Below are positions 7,674-15,835 of a stretch of 64,000 bases of DNA, piece after piece. Each line of letters begins with the position of its first letter. Within the stretch, counting starts at the first letter, position 1. Both the position numbers and the translations under genes were made by a program. The notes beneath the pieces are model-generated. The model had not been told where the DNA came from, ran no database searches, and worked only from the letters and a program-made list of their open reading frames with translations. The stretch is from NCBI RefSeq assembly GCF_900104415.1, contig NZ_FMXR01000009.1, positions 1-64,000 of the forward strand, written 5' to 3'. The DNA is from Eubacterium oxidoreducens (lineage in GTDB: Bacteria > Bacillota > Clostridia > Lachnospirales > Lachnospiraceae).

Positions 7674-8651
7674 TTATCTTCCTTCATGTATCTCTTTCAT
7701 CCATTTGGCTGCATCAAGTGCATGATAGGTAATGATTATGGATGCCCCGGCTCTCCTCATTGCATAGAGATTCTCCATAACTATTCTCTTCTCATCAATC
7801 CAGCCCTTTTCTGCAGCAGCCTTAACCATGGAATATTCACCGCTTACGTTATATACAGCAATTGGATAATCAAATGTTTCTGATGCTTCTTTTACAACAT
7901 CTAGATAAGCAAGAGCTGGCTTGACCATTACTATATCCGCTCCCATTTCTATATCATTTTGTATCTCTCTTATGCCTTCAACACCATTTCTAGGATCCAT
8001 CTGATAAGATCTTCTGTCTCCAAAACCTGGTGCAGATCCGGCTGCATTTCTAAATGGCGAATAATATCCTGAAGCATATTTGGCACTATAACCCATTATT
8101 GGAACATTACTGTATCCGTTGGCATCGAGTACATCACGAATGGATTCTACATCTCCATCCATCATATCAGATGGCGCAACCATATCAGCTCCTGCCTGCA
8201 CGGTGGTAACAGCCATCTGTGCCAAAAGAGGTAGTGTCTCATCATTAAGTATTGTTCTGCCGCTTATAAGACCGCAGTGACCGTGATCTGTATATTCACA
8301 CAGGCATATATCAGCTATTACTATAAGACCTGGATGCCTATCCTTAATATATCTGATAGCCCTCTGCACTATTCCATCTGGATTATAGGCATCGCTTCCC
8401 TTTGCATCCTTATGCTTAGGTATTCCAAATATAAGAATACCTGAAATACCGCTTTCATATACTTCATCAATTATAGAATCTAGTCTGTCTATAGAATATC
8501 TGTATACTCCAGGCATAGAATCTACAGGCTCAGTTATGTTTACTCCATCTATTACAAAAAGAGGATATATAAAATCTCTTACATCAAGTCTTGTCTCAGC
8601 CACAAGATCTCTTAATCTTTCTGTTTGTCTAAGTCTTCTAAATCTGTACAT
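7674..8651 (-). CDS. hemB: Porphobilinogen synthase (ALA dehydratase)
   Basis: About 325 residues; it condenses two 5-aminolevulinate molecules to porphobilinogen. The two active-site lysines are visible as Lys191 (MGYSAKYAS) and Lys244 (VKPALAYLD). The metal site is the zinc-type triple Cys, CLCEYTDHGHC at 116-126, not the Asp-rich magnesium type. I place the start at 8651, giving the usual MYRFRRLRQTERLRDLV beginning, with GGGAG about ten bases upstream; an ATG at 8684 would add eleven atypical residues. It lies between cobA-hemD and hemL in the siroheme segment. Confidence 0.95.
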   Translation of the reverse strand: MYRFRRLRQTERLRDLVAETRLDVRDFIYPLFVIDGVNITEPVDSMPGVYRYSIDRLDSIIDEVYESGISGILIFGIPKHKDAKGSDAYNPDGIVQRAIRYIKDRHPGLIVIADICLCEYTDHGHCGLISGRTILNDETLPLLAQMAVTTVQAGADMVAPSDMMDGDVESIRDVLDANGYSNVPIMGYSAKYASGYYSPFRNAAGSAPGFGDRRSYQMDPRNGVEGIREIQNDIEMGADIVMVKPALAYLDVVKEASETFDYPIAVYNVSGEYSMVKAAAEKGWIDEKRIVMENLYAMRRAGASIIITYHALDAAKWMKEIHEGR

Positions 8652-8717
8652 AATATCAATATCTCCCTTTATATCCATATACATGCTGCATTTATAGACA
8701 TATACTATTATCCATAA

Positions 8718-10283
8718 TCATCCGCAGCTATTGTGATCAGCCAGTATTGCCTCCACAATTCCTTCTGCAGTAGCCTTCTGAGCTACAATACAATCATATA
8801 CTCCAGCCTCCGTAAGAGCCTTTTGTGTATACTTACCAATGCAAACAGCTCTTACACCTTCTGGTATTACTCCGCCATTTTGCATAAATAGTCTTACACC
8901 CTCTGCACTTGCAAAAGTTATATAGTCATAAACTCCATCCATCAAACATACACGTTCTATCTGTTCTGATATATGGTCATTTGCAATCGTATCATATAAT
9001 GCTATTTCATCAAATGATACACCTGCTTTTTGCAATTTAGATGCAAGAACATCATTTCCCTTTGAAGCTCTTGGTATGAGTACATTGTATCTGCTTGTTG
9101 AATCAACTTTATTACCGATAACATACTCATCTTTTTTACTTGCATTAGCTCTTTGAATTATGAGCCTAGCCAGTCCATCCGAAGTGTATTCATCAGGAAT
9201 TCCATCAGCATTTATTCCATATTCCTTAAGATAGCTGGCTGTACTACTTCCAATTGCAAGAATATCTATATTATAAAGGCTTCTGATATCTACTCCGCTC
9301 TTATTAAGCCTTTCCATGAATATCCTAATGGCATTTCTACCTGTAAAAGCTATAGCTCCATATTCTCTGTTGATAATACCCGAAAACACTTGGTCTACTT
9401 TATGTTCTTGTTCTATTTCTTTAATCTGTAAAACAGGTAATTTAGTTACTCTTGCCCCATGCTCCTGCATAAGTTCTTCTTCTCTTTTACAGAAATCCAT
9501 TGTTCCGCAGGCAATAATATTTATGCCTTCAAGACCATCTCTTACATTGCTGTTAAGATTAAGTTCCGATACCTTGCCTACAACAATTATTGCAGGTGAG
9601 ATAACATTAGAATCCGCCTTACATCTATCCGTAATAGTACCCAGAGTTCCTCTTAGTACATACTGATTGAGCATAGTTCCATTACTTATAACTGCTGCAG
9701 GGATATTCTCATCCATTCCTGATCTGATAAGGCTATCTGTAATATTTCCTATTGCTCCCAGTCCCATTAGGAATACCAGCGTTCCACTCGTATGTGCAAG
9801 TGCTTCAAAATCTATATCATCCTTAATCTCTCCACTTGCAGTATGTCCAGTTATTACTGTAAAAGACCTTGCCATATTTCTGTTAGTTACAGGAATACCT
9901 GCAGCCATAGGAACTGCCACAGCAGAAGTTATTCCCGGAACGACTTCATATGGAATCCCATTTTTCTTAAGTTCTTCACACTCTTCCGGACCTCTCCCAA
10001 AAACAAATGGGTCTCCGCCTTTTAGCCTTAGTACAGTATTTCCTTCCATAGCCTTTTGTACTATAAGCCTGCTAATTTCATCCTGTTTCATAGAATGGTG
10101 TCCGGCTCTCTTACCGGCATATATTTTTTCTGCGTCTGTGCGGCACAATGCAAGAGCCTCTATATCTACAAGGCTGTCATATATAATTACGTCACATTTC
10201 TGCAAGAGCCTTTTGACCTTAACCGTCATATATTCAATATTTCCAGGTCCCGCTCCTGCTATATATACATATTTTCTTTTCAC
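8718..10283 (-). CDS. Fused uroporphyrinogen-III methyltransferase / uroporphyrinogen-III synthase
   Basis: A 521-residue two-domain enzyme. Residues 1-240 are a SAM-dependent CobA-type methyltransferase: AGAGPGN near the start, KRAGHHSMKQDEI, LKGGDPFVFGRG, and VVPGITSA. The rest is a HemD-type synthase, which closes hydroxymethylbilane into uroporphyrinogen III with inversion of ring D. The fusion is common in Clostridia and performs two consecutive steps, ending at precorrin-2. The start is a GTG that overlaps the hemC stop by one base, so translation is coupled. Because it feeds precorrin-2, the pathway here points to siroheme (or cobalamin) and not to protoheme. Confidence 0.94.
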   Translation of the reverse strand: MKRKYVYIAGAGPGNIEYMTVKVKRLLQKCDVIIYDSLVDIEALALCRTDAEKIYAGKRAGHHSMKQDEISRLIVQKAMEGNTVLRLKGGDPFVFGRGPEECEELKKNGIPYEVVPGITSAVAVPMAAGIPVTNRNMARSFTVITGHTASGEIKDDIDFEALAHTSGTLVFLMGLGAIGNITDSLIRSGMDENIPAAVISNGTMLNQYVLRGTLGTITDRCKADSNVISPAIIVVGKVSELNLNSNVRDGLEGINIIACGTMDFCKREEELMQEHGARVTKLPVLQIKEIEQEHKVDQVFSGIINREYGAIAFTGRNAIRIFMERLNKSGVDIRSLYNIDILAIGSSTASYLKEYGINADGIPDEYTSDGLARLIIQRANASKKDEYVIGNKVDSTSRYNVLIPRASKGNDVLASKLQKAGVSFDEIALYDTIANDHISEQIERVCLMDGVYDYITFASAEGVRLFMQNGGVIPEGVRAVCIGKYTQKALTEAGVYDCIVAQKATAEGIVEAILADHNSCG

Positions 10284-11248
10284 TAATTATTTTTCCTTAA
10301 TTTAATCTGTTCTCTAATATCGTCTACAGCTGTATCTATTTCTTCTATATTGCAGGTTCTAACTGCTATATCACTATTTTTATAAAAAGCTGATATCTTA
10401 ATATGATTTTTTGTTTCAGACAGGTATTTGATATTAACAGCTGCTGCATCATGACAGTCTGCATTTAACATTTTCATTAGAGCTCTTTCATGATCAAAAA
10501 TAAATTTAGTGTTTGCATCATTTATTTCTGAAATAATGTCTGCTACAGGATTTCCTTTAATTGTCTCTACAGCTATTATCCCCTGGCATGAAGCCGGAAT
10601 CATATATTCATCAGGAACAGGGACAGCAATTATTCCGTTTTCTGCAAGATTAATTCCAAGTCTCTTAATTCCAGCTGATGCTAGTAGTGTTGCATCACAT
10701 TCTCCTACTGCAAGTTTGGTCAGCCTTGTAGGAACATTACCTCTTAGAAGTGTAGTACTGCTTCCAGGCAGAAGTCTCTTAATAAGCTCTTCTCTTCTGG
10801 GACTTGAAGTTCCGATAGTAATATTAAAATTCATATTATTATGGATTTCAGCATCTTCTATATTCTGCAGATTACTAATATATTCAAGCGCTTTTCTAGC
10901 ATCTGGATTTGTATTACGATCTGCAATGATAAACAAATCAGCATCATCTTCTCTTGGAAGCACAGCTGGAATTATAAATGGTTCAGGTGTATAAGATGGC
11001 ATATCCTTACCACTATGAACAGCAATATCTATATCACCTGCTGCAAGGCGCTCTTCTATCTCTTTGAGGAAGAGTCCTTTACCGCCAATTGCAGCAAGCG
11101 ATTTATCTGTTATCTTATCTCCGCTTGTCTTGATAATTACATTTTGAATTTCTATTTCCGGATGTTTCTCATGAATAAGGTCTGCGACTATCTGCACTTG
11201 TTTAAGAGCCAGCGCGCTTCCCCTTGTACCAACTCTGATAATATTCAT
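10283..11248 (-). CDS. hemC: Porphobilinogen deaminase (hydroxymethylbilane synthase)
   Basis: About 321 residues; it links four porphobilinogens into hydroxymethylbilane. Visible are the start VGTRGSALALKQ, the catalytic Asp in HSGKDMP (near 82), the TSSPRR substrate-binding stretch near 148 and the Cys265 that carries the dipyrromethane cofactor, here in NADCHDAAAV rather than the usual GGCxxP. I chose ATG 11248, which follows GAGGACAGG; an ATG at 11260 lacks such a site. It is flanked by the precorrin-2 dehydrogenase gene 24 bases upstream and cobA-hemD overlapping downstream. Confidence 0.94.
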   Translation of the reverse strand: MNIIRVGTRGSALALKQVQIVADLIHEKHPEIEIQNVIIKTSGDKITDKSLAAIGGKGLFLKEIEERLAAGDIDIAVHSGKDMPSYTPEPFIIPAVLPREDDADLFIIADRNTNPDARKALEYISNLQNIEDAEIHNNMNFNITIGTSSPRREELIKRLLPGSSTTLLRGNVPTRLTKLAVGECDATLLASAGIKRLGINLAENGIIAVPVPDEYMIPASCQGIIAVETIKGNPVADIISEINDANTKFIFDHERALMKMLNADCHDAAAVNIKYLSETKNHIKISAFYKNSDIAVRTCNIEEIDTAVDDIREQIKLRKNN

Positions 11249-11272
11249 ACCTGTCCTCATATCTTGAAATAA

Positions 11273-11863
11273 TTACCCCGCATTTATCAGTTCATTTAGT
11301 AGTTCTCTTAATATCACAGCCCTTTTAGCCTGATCCGGCTCGCTCTTTTTGAGTTTTTCTCTCTCTTTTCCCATAATATCAGCGATTTCTCCAATATTAT
11401 CAGGGAGATTATCCTTTAGAATATCTCTTATATACTGCGTAATAACAGGGCCTTTACCGCCACTTGATATACCACATATAATATCTCCATTTTTGTAAAT
11501 AGAAGAAAAAATAAAACTACACAGCTCTGTATCATCAACTACGTTAATCGGTATTCTTCTGGATTTACAATATCTACTAATTATAATATTCACGTCTCTG
11601 TTATTTGTAGCAGCTACTACAAAGCTGATATTACCTTCTCGCAGCTCTTCATCTAGAAGTGCCTCCGTAAATTCTGCCTTAATAATCTTTACATCATTAC
11701 AGACAGACATTTTCTCTATCTCTTCATCTATCATAGGGGCTATTACTACAACTTTAGCCCCGTACTCCAGAACGTCTTTTATCTTTCTCGATGCTACTTT
11801 GCCGGCTCCTATAACTACAACCTTGGTATCATCAAGATTTATATATAATGGAAAATAAGCCAT
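11273..11863 (-). CDS. Precorrin-2 dehydrogenase / sirohydrochlorin synthase
   Basis: A 196-residue protein like the N-terminal half of CysG and yeast Met8p. It starts with FPLYINLDDTKVVVIGAGKV, an NAD-binding Rossmann motif, followed by ASRKI. The mid part, RRIPINVVDDTELCSFIFSS, carries the Asp expected at the active site, and ISSGGKGP is typical. It oxidises precorrin-2 to sirohydrochlorin with NAD; some homologues also insert iron. No separate ferrochelatase is in the window, so this protein may do both steps, which is inference. It sits between hemA and hemC, making siroheme the clear product of the cluster. Confidence 0.93.
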   Translation of the reverse strand: MAYFPLYINLDDTKVVVIGAGKVASRKIKDVLEYGAKVVVIAPMIDEEIEKMSVCNDVKIIKAEFTEALLDEELREGNISFVVAATNNRDVNIIISRYCKSRRIPINVVDDTELCSFIFSSIYKNGDIICGISSGGKGPVITQYIRDILKDNLPDNIGEIADIMGKEREKLKKSEPDQAKRAVILRELLNELINAG

Positions 11864-11889
11864 AATTCACTCCATCTTTTATATCTGAA

Positions 11890-13035
11890 TTAAATAAGGT
11901 TTCCAAGTAACCAGTCTGCTATTTGTTCTACCTGTTCTTTATCTGCTTTTTTTCTAAGACCATATACTAATTTATCAATTCCATTTGCCGATATCATTTC
12001 CCGTATTTCCGGAAGTTTTGTAATTATTTCATGTAGCCTTAGTTCTTTTTCTATTTCATCAGCATGCATATCAGCTTTTTTTCTAGCATCTAGTGCCTTT
12101 TCTGCCTTGAGATTATTATTATGTTCTGATAACTGTTTAAAATAGTCTATAGTCACAAGTCTGCAATTATCCAGTTCTTCAATACTACTATCTATATCAG
12201 GTGGAACTGCAAGATCGATAAATATACGCTTCCTGTCGTTTCCAACTGTTTTAATATATTCATCTGCTGTTACTGTATAATGAGGGGATTCTGTTGAACT
12301 TATAATGATATCCATATCTCTCATAAGCTCATATCTGTCATGAAACTCTGCCATTTTAATCTGAGGATATGATGGTAACAACCCTTCAGCATTGTGCTTT
12401 CTGGTTGTCCCTGTAACAATTACTCCACCTTTAGCCACAATATTCTTGGCTGTAATATTGCCAATCTTACCAGTTATTCCAAGTATCATAACCTTATTAC
12501 CGTAGCCTTCTGATATTAGACTACTGACCATATTTGCAACAAGTGTACCTATAGATACAGGTGTTGTAGATAGTCCTGTACTAGTCTTAATCTCTTTAGC
12601 TGCTGCTATAGCCATCTGAAAAATGGTATTGAGTTCATAATCAGTTGCTCCTGATTCATGAGCTTCGTAATAAGCTTCTTTGATCTGCCTTAGAATCTCA
12701 TCTTCTCCAAGTACCATTGAATCAATTCCACATGCAACTCTTGTAAGATGCCTTATAGCCCTGCTTCCAGTATAGATCCCCAGATATCCAATCGCATGTG
12801 AATGAGGAACATTCTTGTATCTGCACAGGAACTTCTCCACTTCCTTAACGTTTTCATCATCACCATTCCAGAATATCTCGCATCTATTACAGGTACTTAA
12901 TATTACACATTCTCTTATCTCCGGGAATATCTCAAATAGCTGTCTTCTAAATTCTTTTTTGTCTTCATCACTAAATGCAAATCTTGAACGTTCTTCAAGG
13001 CCTGCTTTTTTATGGCTTATGCTAATAATATTCAT
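11890..13035 (-). CDS. hemA: Glutamyl-tRNA reductase
   Basis: A 381-residue enzyme that reduces glutamyl-tRNA to glutamate-1-semialdehyde, the first step of the C5 tetrapyrrole route. The nucleophile is Cys49 in ILSTCNRCEIF. Next are the conserved GEDEILRQIKEAY near 115, an NADP-binding segment MILGITGKIG near 185 (less canonical than GxGxMG), and a C-terminal dimerisation helix. It is shorter than the usual 420 residues, as in many Clostridia versions. It is the first tetrapyrrole gene, and a strong hairpin separates it from the sulfur genes upstream, so its level may be set separately. Confidence 0.94.
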   Translation of the reverse strand: MNIISISHKKAGLEERSRFAFSDEDKKEFRRQLFEIFPEIRECVILSTCNRCEIFWNGDDENVKEVEKFLCRYKNVPHSHAIGYLGIYTGSRAIRHLTRVACGIDSMVLGEDEILRQIKEAYYEAHESGATDYELNTIFQMAIAAAKEIKTSTGLSTTPVSIGTLVANMVSSLISEGYGNKVMILGITGKIGNITAKNIVAKGGVIVTGTTRKHNAEGLLPSYPQIKMAEFHDRYELMRDMDIIISSTESPHYTVTADEYIKTVGNDRKRIFIDLAVPPDIDSSIEELDNCRLVTIDYFKQLSEHNNNLKAEKALDARKKADMHADEIEKELRLHEIITKLPEIREMISANGIDKLVYGLRKKADKEQVEQIADWLLGNLI

Positions 13036-13071
13036 ATCTCAGATTTTATCACTTTACTTCAGATAAATATA

Positions 13072-13120
13072 GCCAGAATGGAGCTTGTATCTAATAATTT
13101 TCAACATGCTCCATTCTGGC
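13072..13120 (-). promoter_or_regulatory. Strong hairpin in the tusA-like/hemA intergenic region
   Basis: GCCAGAATGGAGC (13072-13084) and its exact complement GCTCCATTCTGGC (13108-13120) form a 13-bp stem around a 23-base loop. No T-run follows on the minus strand, so it is not a standard terminator. It may stabilise an mRNA end or adjust expression between the sulfur and siroheme halves of the operon. Confidence 0.6.
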
Positions 13121-13140
13121 ATTATTGATATTTCCTGTTA

Positions 13141-13392
13141 TTACTCTTCAACCTTTTTGACAAAAAGGTCATAAGTACCATCATCATTTTCTGATATCTT
13201 AAGTATCTGATGTCCCTCATCTTTAAGACTTCTAGGTACATTCTTGATAGGCTCTCCATCGTTCATGTGAACTTTTAGTATCTGTCCATCATCGAGCTCT
13301 TCTATTGCAACCTTGGCCTTTACAAATGTTACCGGACATACAACGTCTGTGATATCTACTGTATCGTCAAACTGAATTTCTATATCAGCCAT
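13141..13392 (-). CDS. TusA-like sulfur-transfer protein
   Basis: An 83-residue protein of the TusA/SirA family. The active Cys is in DVVCPVTFVKAK, matching the family C-P-x-P signature except that the second Pro is replaced. Family members carry persulfide sulfur between enzymes. It lies between the sulfite reductase gene and the siroheme genes, 27 bases downstream of the former. A role as sulfur donor to the ubiquitin-like carrier encoded nearby, or in sulfite/sulfide handling, is likely from context but not shown by sequence. Confidence 0.85.
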   Translation of the reverse strand: MADIEIQFDDTVDITDVVCPVTFVKAKVAIEELDDGQILKVHMNDGEPIKNVPRSLKDEGHQILKISENDDGTYDLFVKKVEE

Positions 13393-13419
13393 ATTTATTC
13401 CTCCTCTATTTCTTTTTTA

Positions 13420-14280
13420 TTATGAGTTATAAGCTTCTCGTACTGCCTTTTCAAGCTCCTGTCTGCCAACTCTCTCAATAGTGAATTTGAAACGTTCACC
13501 TGGATTTGCATGTTCGTTAAAAAATCCTATTGTTGCATCACACACTTTCATAAGCTTGTCATGGTCTTCTATAAAAGGAATTATTGGCTCACCTTTACTG
13601 ATATGATTACCAAACAATCCTCCAAAGCTTACGATATATCCTGGGATAGTATCAAAACTATCAGTAGGACAACCAAATGCACAACGTCCGCAGTAATTAC
13701 ATTTTTCTCTGTCTATCTCAACAACACCATCTGTAATAGTGATAGCTTTTTCACGACATACCTTGGCGCAGAGTCCACAGTTAATGCAGCTTTCCTTTTT
13801 CCAGTCAACCTTCAGTCCTCCCTTAATACCAAGATCATTTTCCTCAGCTTTAAGGCAGTTATTCTGACAGGCCGTAATTCCAAATTTGAACTTGTGAGGA
13901 AGCTCTCTGCCAAAATATCTCTGATCCAATTCCTGTGCAAGTTTTTCAGATTCAATACATCCATTAGGACATGTCTCTGAACCCTGGCAGGCTGTAATAG
14001 TTCTAACTCTTGGGCCGCATACACCTGGCGCTACATCTCCTTCTGCAAGGGCTTCTTTTACTTCATCTATATCTTCAAGACGGATAAATGGGATTTCTAC
14101 CCCCTGTCTTGAAGTTAGATGTACATATCCATGTCCATATTGATCAGCTACTTCTGATATTTTGGCCAGCTGTCTTGCAGTAACTTGTCCGCCAACTACT
14201 CTGAGTCTTAGAGAAAAATGGTTTTTCTGCTTCTGTCTCATGAAGCCGCCTTTTTTTAATGTTGCATAATCAACTGCCAT
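13420..14280 (-). CDS. Small siroheme/Fe-S sulfite reductase
   Basis: A 286-residue protein with a nitrite/sulfite reductase ferredoxin-like half-domain (VHLTSRQGVEIPFI near 58), a siroheme-cluster Cys set (TACQGSETC and ACQNNC, four Cys around 110-160) and an inserted pair of 4Fe-4S motifs, CINCGLCAKVC and CNYCGRCAFGC. This is the compact layout of anaerobic single-subunit sulfite reductases. In context it reduces sulfite from AprBA to sulfide, drawing electrons through its own ferredoxin clusters. The siroheme genes downstream supply its cofactor. A nitrite reductase role is possible by family but less likely beside aprBA-cysDN. Confidence 0.85.
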   Translation of the reverse strand: MAVDYATLKKGGFMRQKQKNHFSLRLRVVGGQVTARQLAKISEVADQYGHGYVHLTSRQGVEIPFIRLEDIDEVKEALAEGDVAPGVCGPRVRTITACQGSETCPNGCIESEKLAQELDQRYFGRELPHKFKFGITACQNNCLKAEENDLGIKGGLKVDWKKESCINCGLCAKVCREKAITITDGVVEIDREKCNYCGRCAFGCPTDSFDTIPGYIVSFGGLFGNHISKGEPIIPFIEDHDKLMKVCDATIGFFNEHANPGERFKFTIERVGRQELEKAVREAYNS

Positions 14281-14299
14281 AATCTGTCTCCTACAATTT

Positions 14300-14716
14300 T
14301 TAAATTTGCTTAAGTTCTTCCTTAGTAACTATTCCTTCCTCAACATGAAATGAGTTGAGAACCGGGTTGTTATCATCCATAAGTGATAGGATCATATAAC
14401 TTGCATCCTTATCATATGCAAGTCTTTTATCTTCTTCTGAAGGTCTTGATGGACTCTCAGGATGTGAATGCCAGTTGCCAAGTGGCTTAAGTCCATTAGA
14501 CCTCATATCCTTAATTGACTGAATATGCTCCTTAGGATCAATTGAGAAATGTTCATTGGAGTGGTCTATATTAGTCAGTAAATACACCTTCTCAATTCTC
14601 CTTACACCATCATCTCCATCAGTACCAGCAATCAGTCCACATGCCTCATTAGGCAGTTCCTGTCTTGCATATTCCAGAATCTTGTTATAGTCATCTCTTG
14701 TAATTTCAATTCTCAT
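14300..14716 (-). CDS. JAMM/MPN metalloprotease acting on a sulfur-carrier protein (HcyD/Mec-like)
   Basis: A 138-residue protein with the complete zinc-protease JAMM signature: Glu24 in LPNEACGLIAG, His83 and His85 in NWHSHPESPS, then Ser93 and Asp96. Family members next to ThiS/MoaD-like genes (Mec of Mycobacterium, HcyD of Wolinella) cut extra residues from the carrier C-terminus to expose the Gly-Gly needed for activation. The carrier encoded two genes upstream indeed ends in GGGQR. Function in sulfur-carrier maturation is therefore well supported by context. It lies 20 bases upstream of the sulfite reductase gene. Confidence 0.88.
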   Translation of the reverse strand: MRIEITRDDYNKILEYARQELPNEACGLIAGTDGDDGVRRIEKVYLLTNIDHSNEHFSIDPKEHIQSIKDMRSNGLKPLGNWHSHPESPSRPSEEDKRLAYDKDASYMILSLMDDNNPVLNSFHVEEGIVTKEELKQI

Positions 14717-14754
14717 AATTAAAAGTTCCTTTTTCTAATTAATCAGGCATGTAT

Positions 14755-15570
14755 CTAGTCACCAGGATGCCATTCGCAAGCAGCCTGCGCATAGTCTATA
14801 AGTTCTGTAATAGTTGGCTCATCAGAACATACGGCGCAGCCCTTTCCTCTGGCTGGAAGCTTAACTTTTCTAAATTCCATCGTGAGTGCGTCATATGTCA
14901 GCAGATATCCTACTAGTAGTTCACCAACTCCTGTTATGTATTTAACTGCTTCCATAGCCTGAAGTGATCCAATAACACCTCCCATAGCTCCGATCACTCC
15001 AGCCTGCTTACATGTTGGTACAGCTTCTGGTGGTGGTGGATTCTTGAATACACATCTGTAGCAAGGTCCTTCTCCTGGAACAATTGTCATAAGCTGCCCT
15101 TTAAATCTGATGATTCCTGCGTGTGACAGTGGCTTACGCTCCTGTACGCATGCATCATTTATTAAAAATTTGGCAGGAAAATTGTCAGTTCCATCAATTA
15201 CAAAATCATAATCTCTTATAAGATCTTTGATATTCTCACTTGTAACAAACTCATGGTATGTATTAACTGTTATGTCTGGGTTTATTGCCAGCATAGATTC
15301 TTTGGCAGATTCCACTTTGAGTTTGCCTATGTCATTAGTTGAATGTATTACCTGTCTCTGAAGATTGGACAGATCAACTACATCTGCGTCTACAATTCCG
15401 ATTGTACCAACGCCGGCAGCTGCCAGATACAGCGCTGCAGGTGCACCAAGTCCGCCAGCTCCTATTATCAGTACTTTACTGTTTAAGAGCTTTTTCTGAC
15501 CTTTTACACCTATTTCTTTTAAAATAATATGTCTGGAATAACGCTCCAGCTGTTCATTTGTAAAAGCCAT
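14755..15570 (-). CDS. ThiF/MoeB-type adenylyltransferase (HcyF-like)
   Basis: A 271-residue E1-like enzyme. Residues 32-40 hold the nucleotide loop IGAGGLGAP, followed by LSNLQRQ and the Asp in VIDGTDNF. The structural zinc site is CYRC near 200 plus CAVC near 248, and VPTCKQAGV contains the candidate catalytic Cys. It adenylates the C-terminal Gly of the small sulfur carrier encoded just upstream and allows thiocarboxylate formation. Its place beside metY and the JAMM protease matches the homocysteine route described in Wolinella, rather than thiamin or molybdopterin synthesis. Confidence 0.9.
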   Translation of the reverse strand: MAFTNEQLERYSRHIILKEIGVKGQKKLLNSKVLIIGAGGLGAPAALYLAAAGVGTIGIVDADVVDLSNLQRQVIHSTNDIGKLKVESAKESMLAINPDITVNTYHEFVTSENIKDLIRDYDFVIDGTDNFPAKFLINDACVQERKPLSHAGIIRFKGQLMTIVPGEGPCYRCVFKNPPPPEAVPTCKQAGVIGAMGGVIGSLQAMEAVKYITGVGELLVGYLLTYDALTMEFRKVKLPARGKGCAVCSDEPTITELIDYAQAACEWHPGD

Positions 15571-15611
15571 TTCTATACCTTTCTATTTATCATAATCAAA
15601 TGTCATACACT

Positions 15612-15821
15612 TTATCTCTGTCCGCCACCCATGAAATACAAGAATTCAACTTCATCGCCTTCGTTTAATTCAAGAGTTTCAAATTCATCTCTTTTGGCAA
15701 ATTCCTCATTAACTGAAACTGTTACATATTCTGGAGACTCTACATTTTCAAGTTCAATTAACTGTGCAATTGTAGTTCCGTTTTCTATTTCTTTTTTTGA
15801 TCCTGCTACTGTTATTGTCAT
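15612..15821 (-). CDS. Ubiquitin-like sulfur-carrier protein (HcyS-like)
   Basis: A 69-residue beta-grasp protein of the ThiS/MoaD group, with GTTIAQLIELENVESPEYVTVSVN and a C-terminal GDEVEFLYFMGGGQR. Unlike ThiS or MoaD it does not stop at Gly-Gly: two residues, Gln-Arg, follow the Gly run. That tail must be removed before activation, and a JAMM protease is encoded two genes downstream. As a thiocarboxylate it would give sulfur to O-acetylhomoserine through MetY, making homocysteine. It lies 14 bases downstream of metY and 41 upstream of the activating enzyme gene. Confidence 0.9.
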   Translation of the reverse strand: MTITVAGSKKEIENGTTIAQLIELENVESPEYVTVSVNEEFAKRDEFETLELNEGDEVEFLYFMGGGQR

Positions 15822-15835
15822 TTTTCTACTCTCCT

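Noticed and set aside
9667-10305. 212-codon plus-strand open frame opposite cobA-hemD
   Set aside because: Shadow of a strongly conserved two-domain enzyme; no ribosome site.
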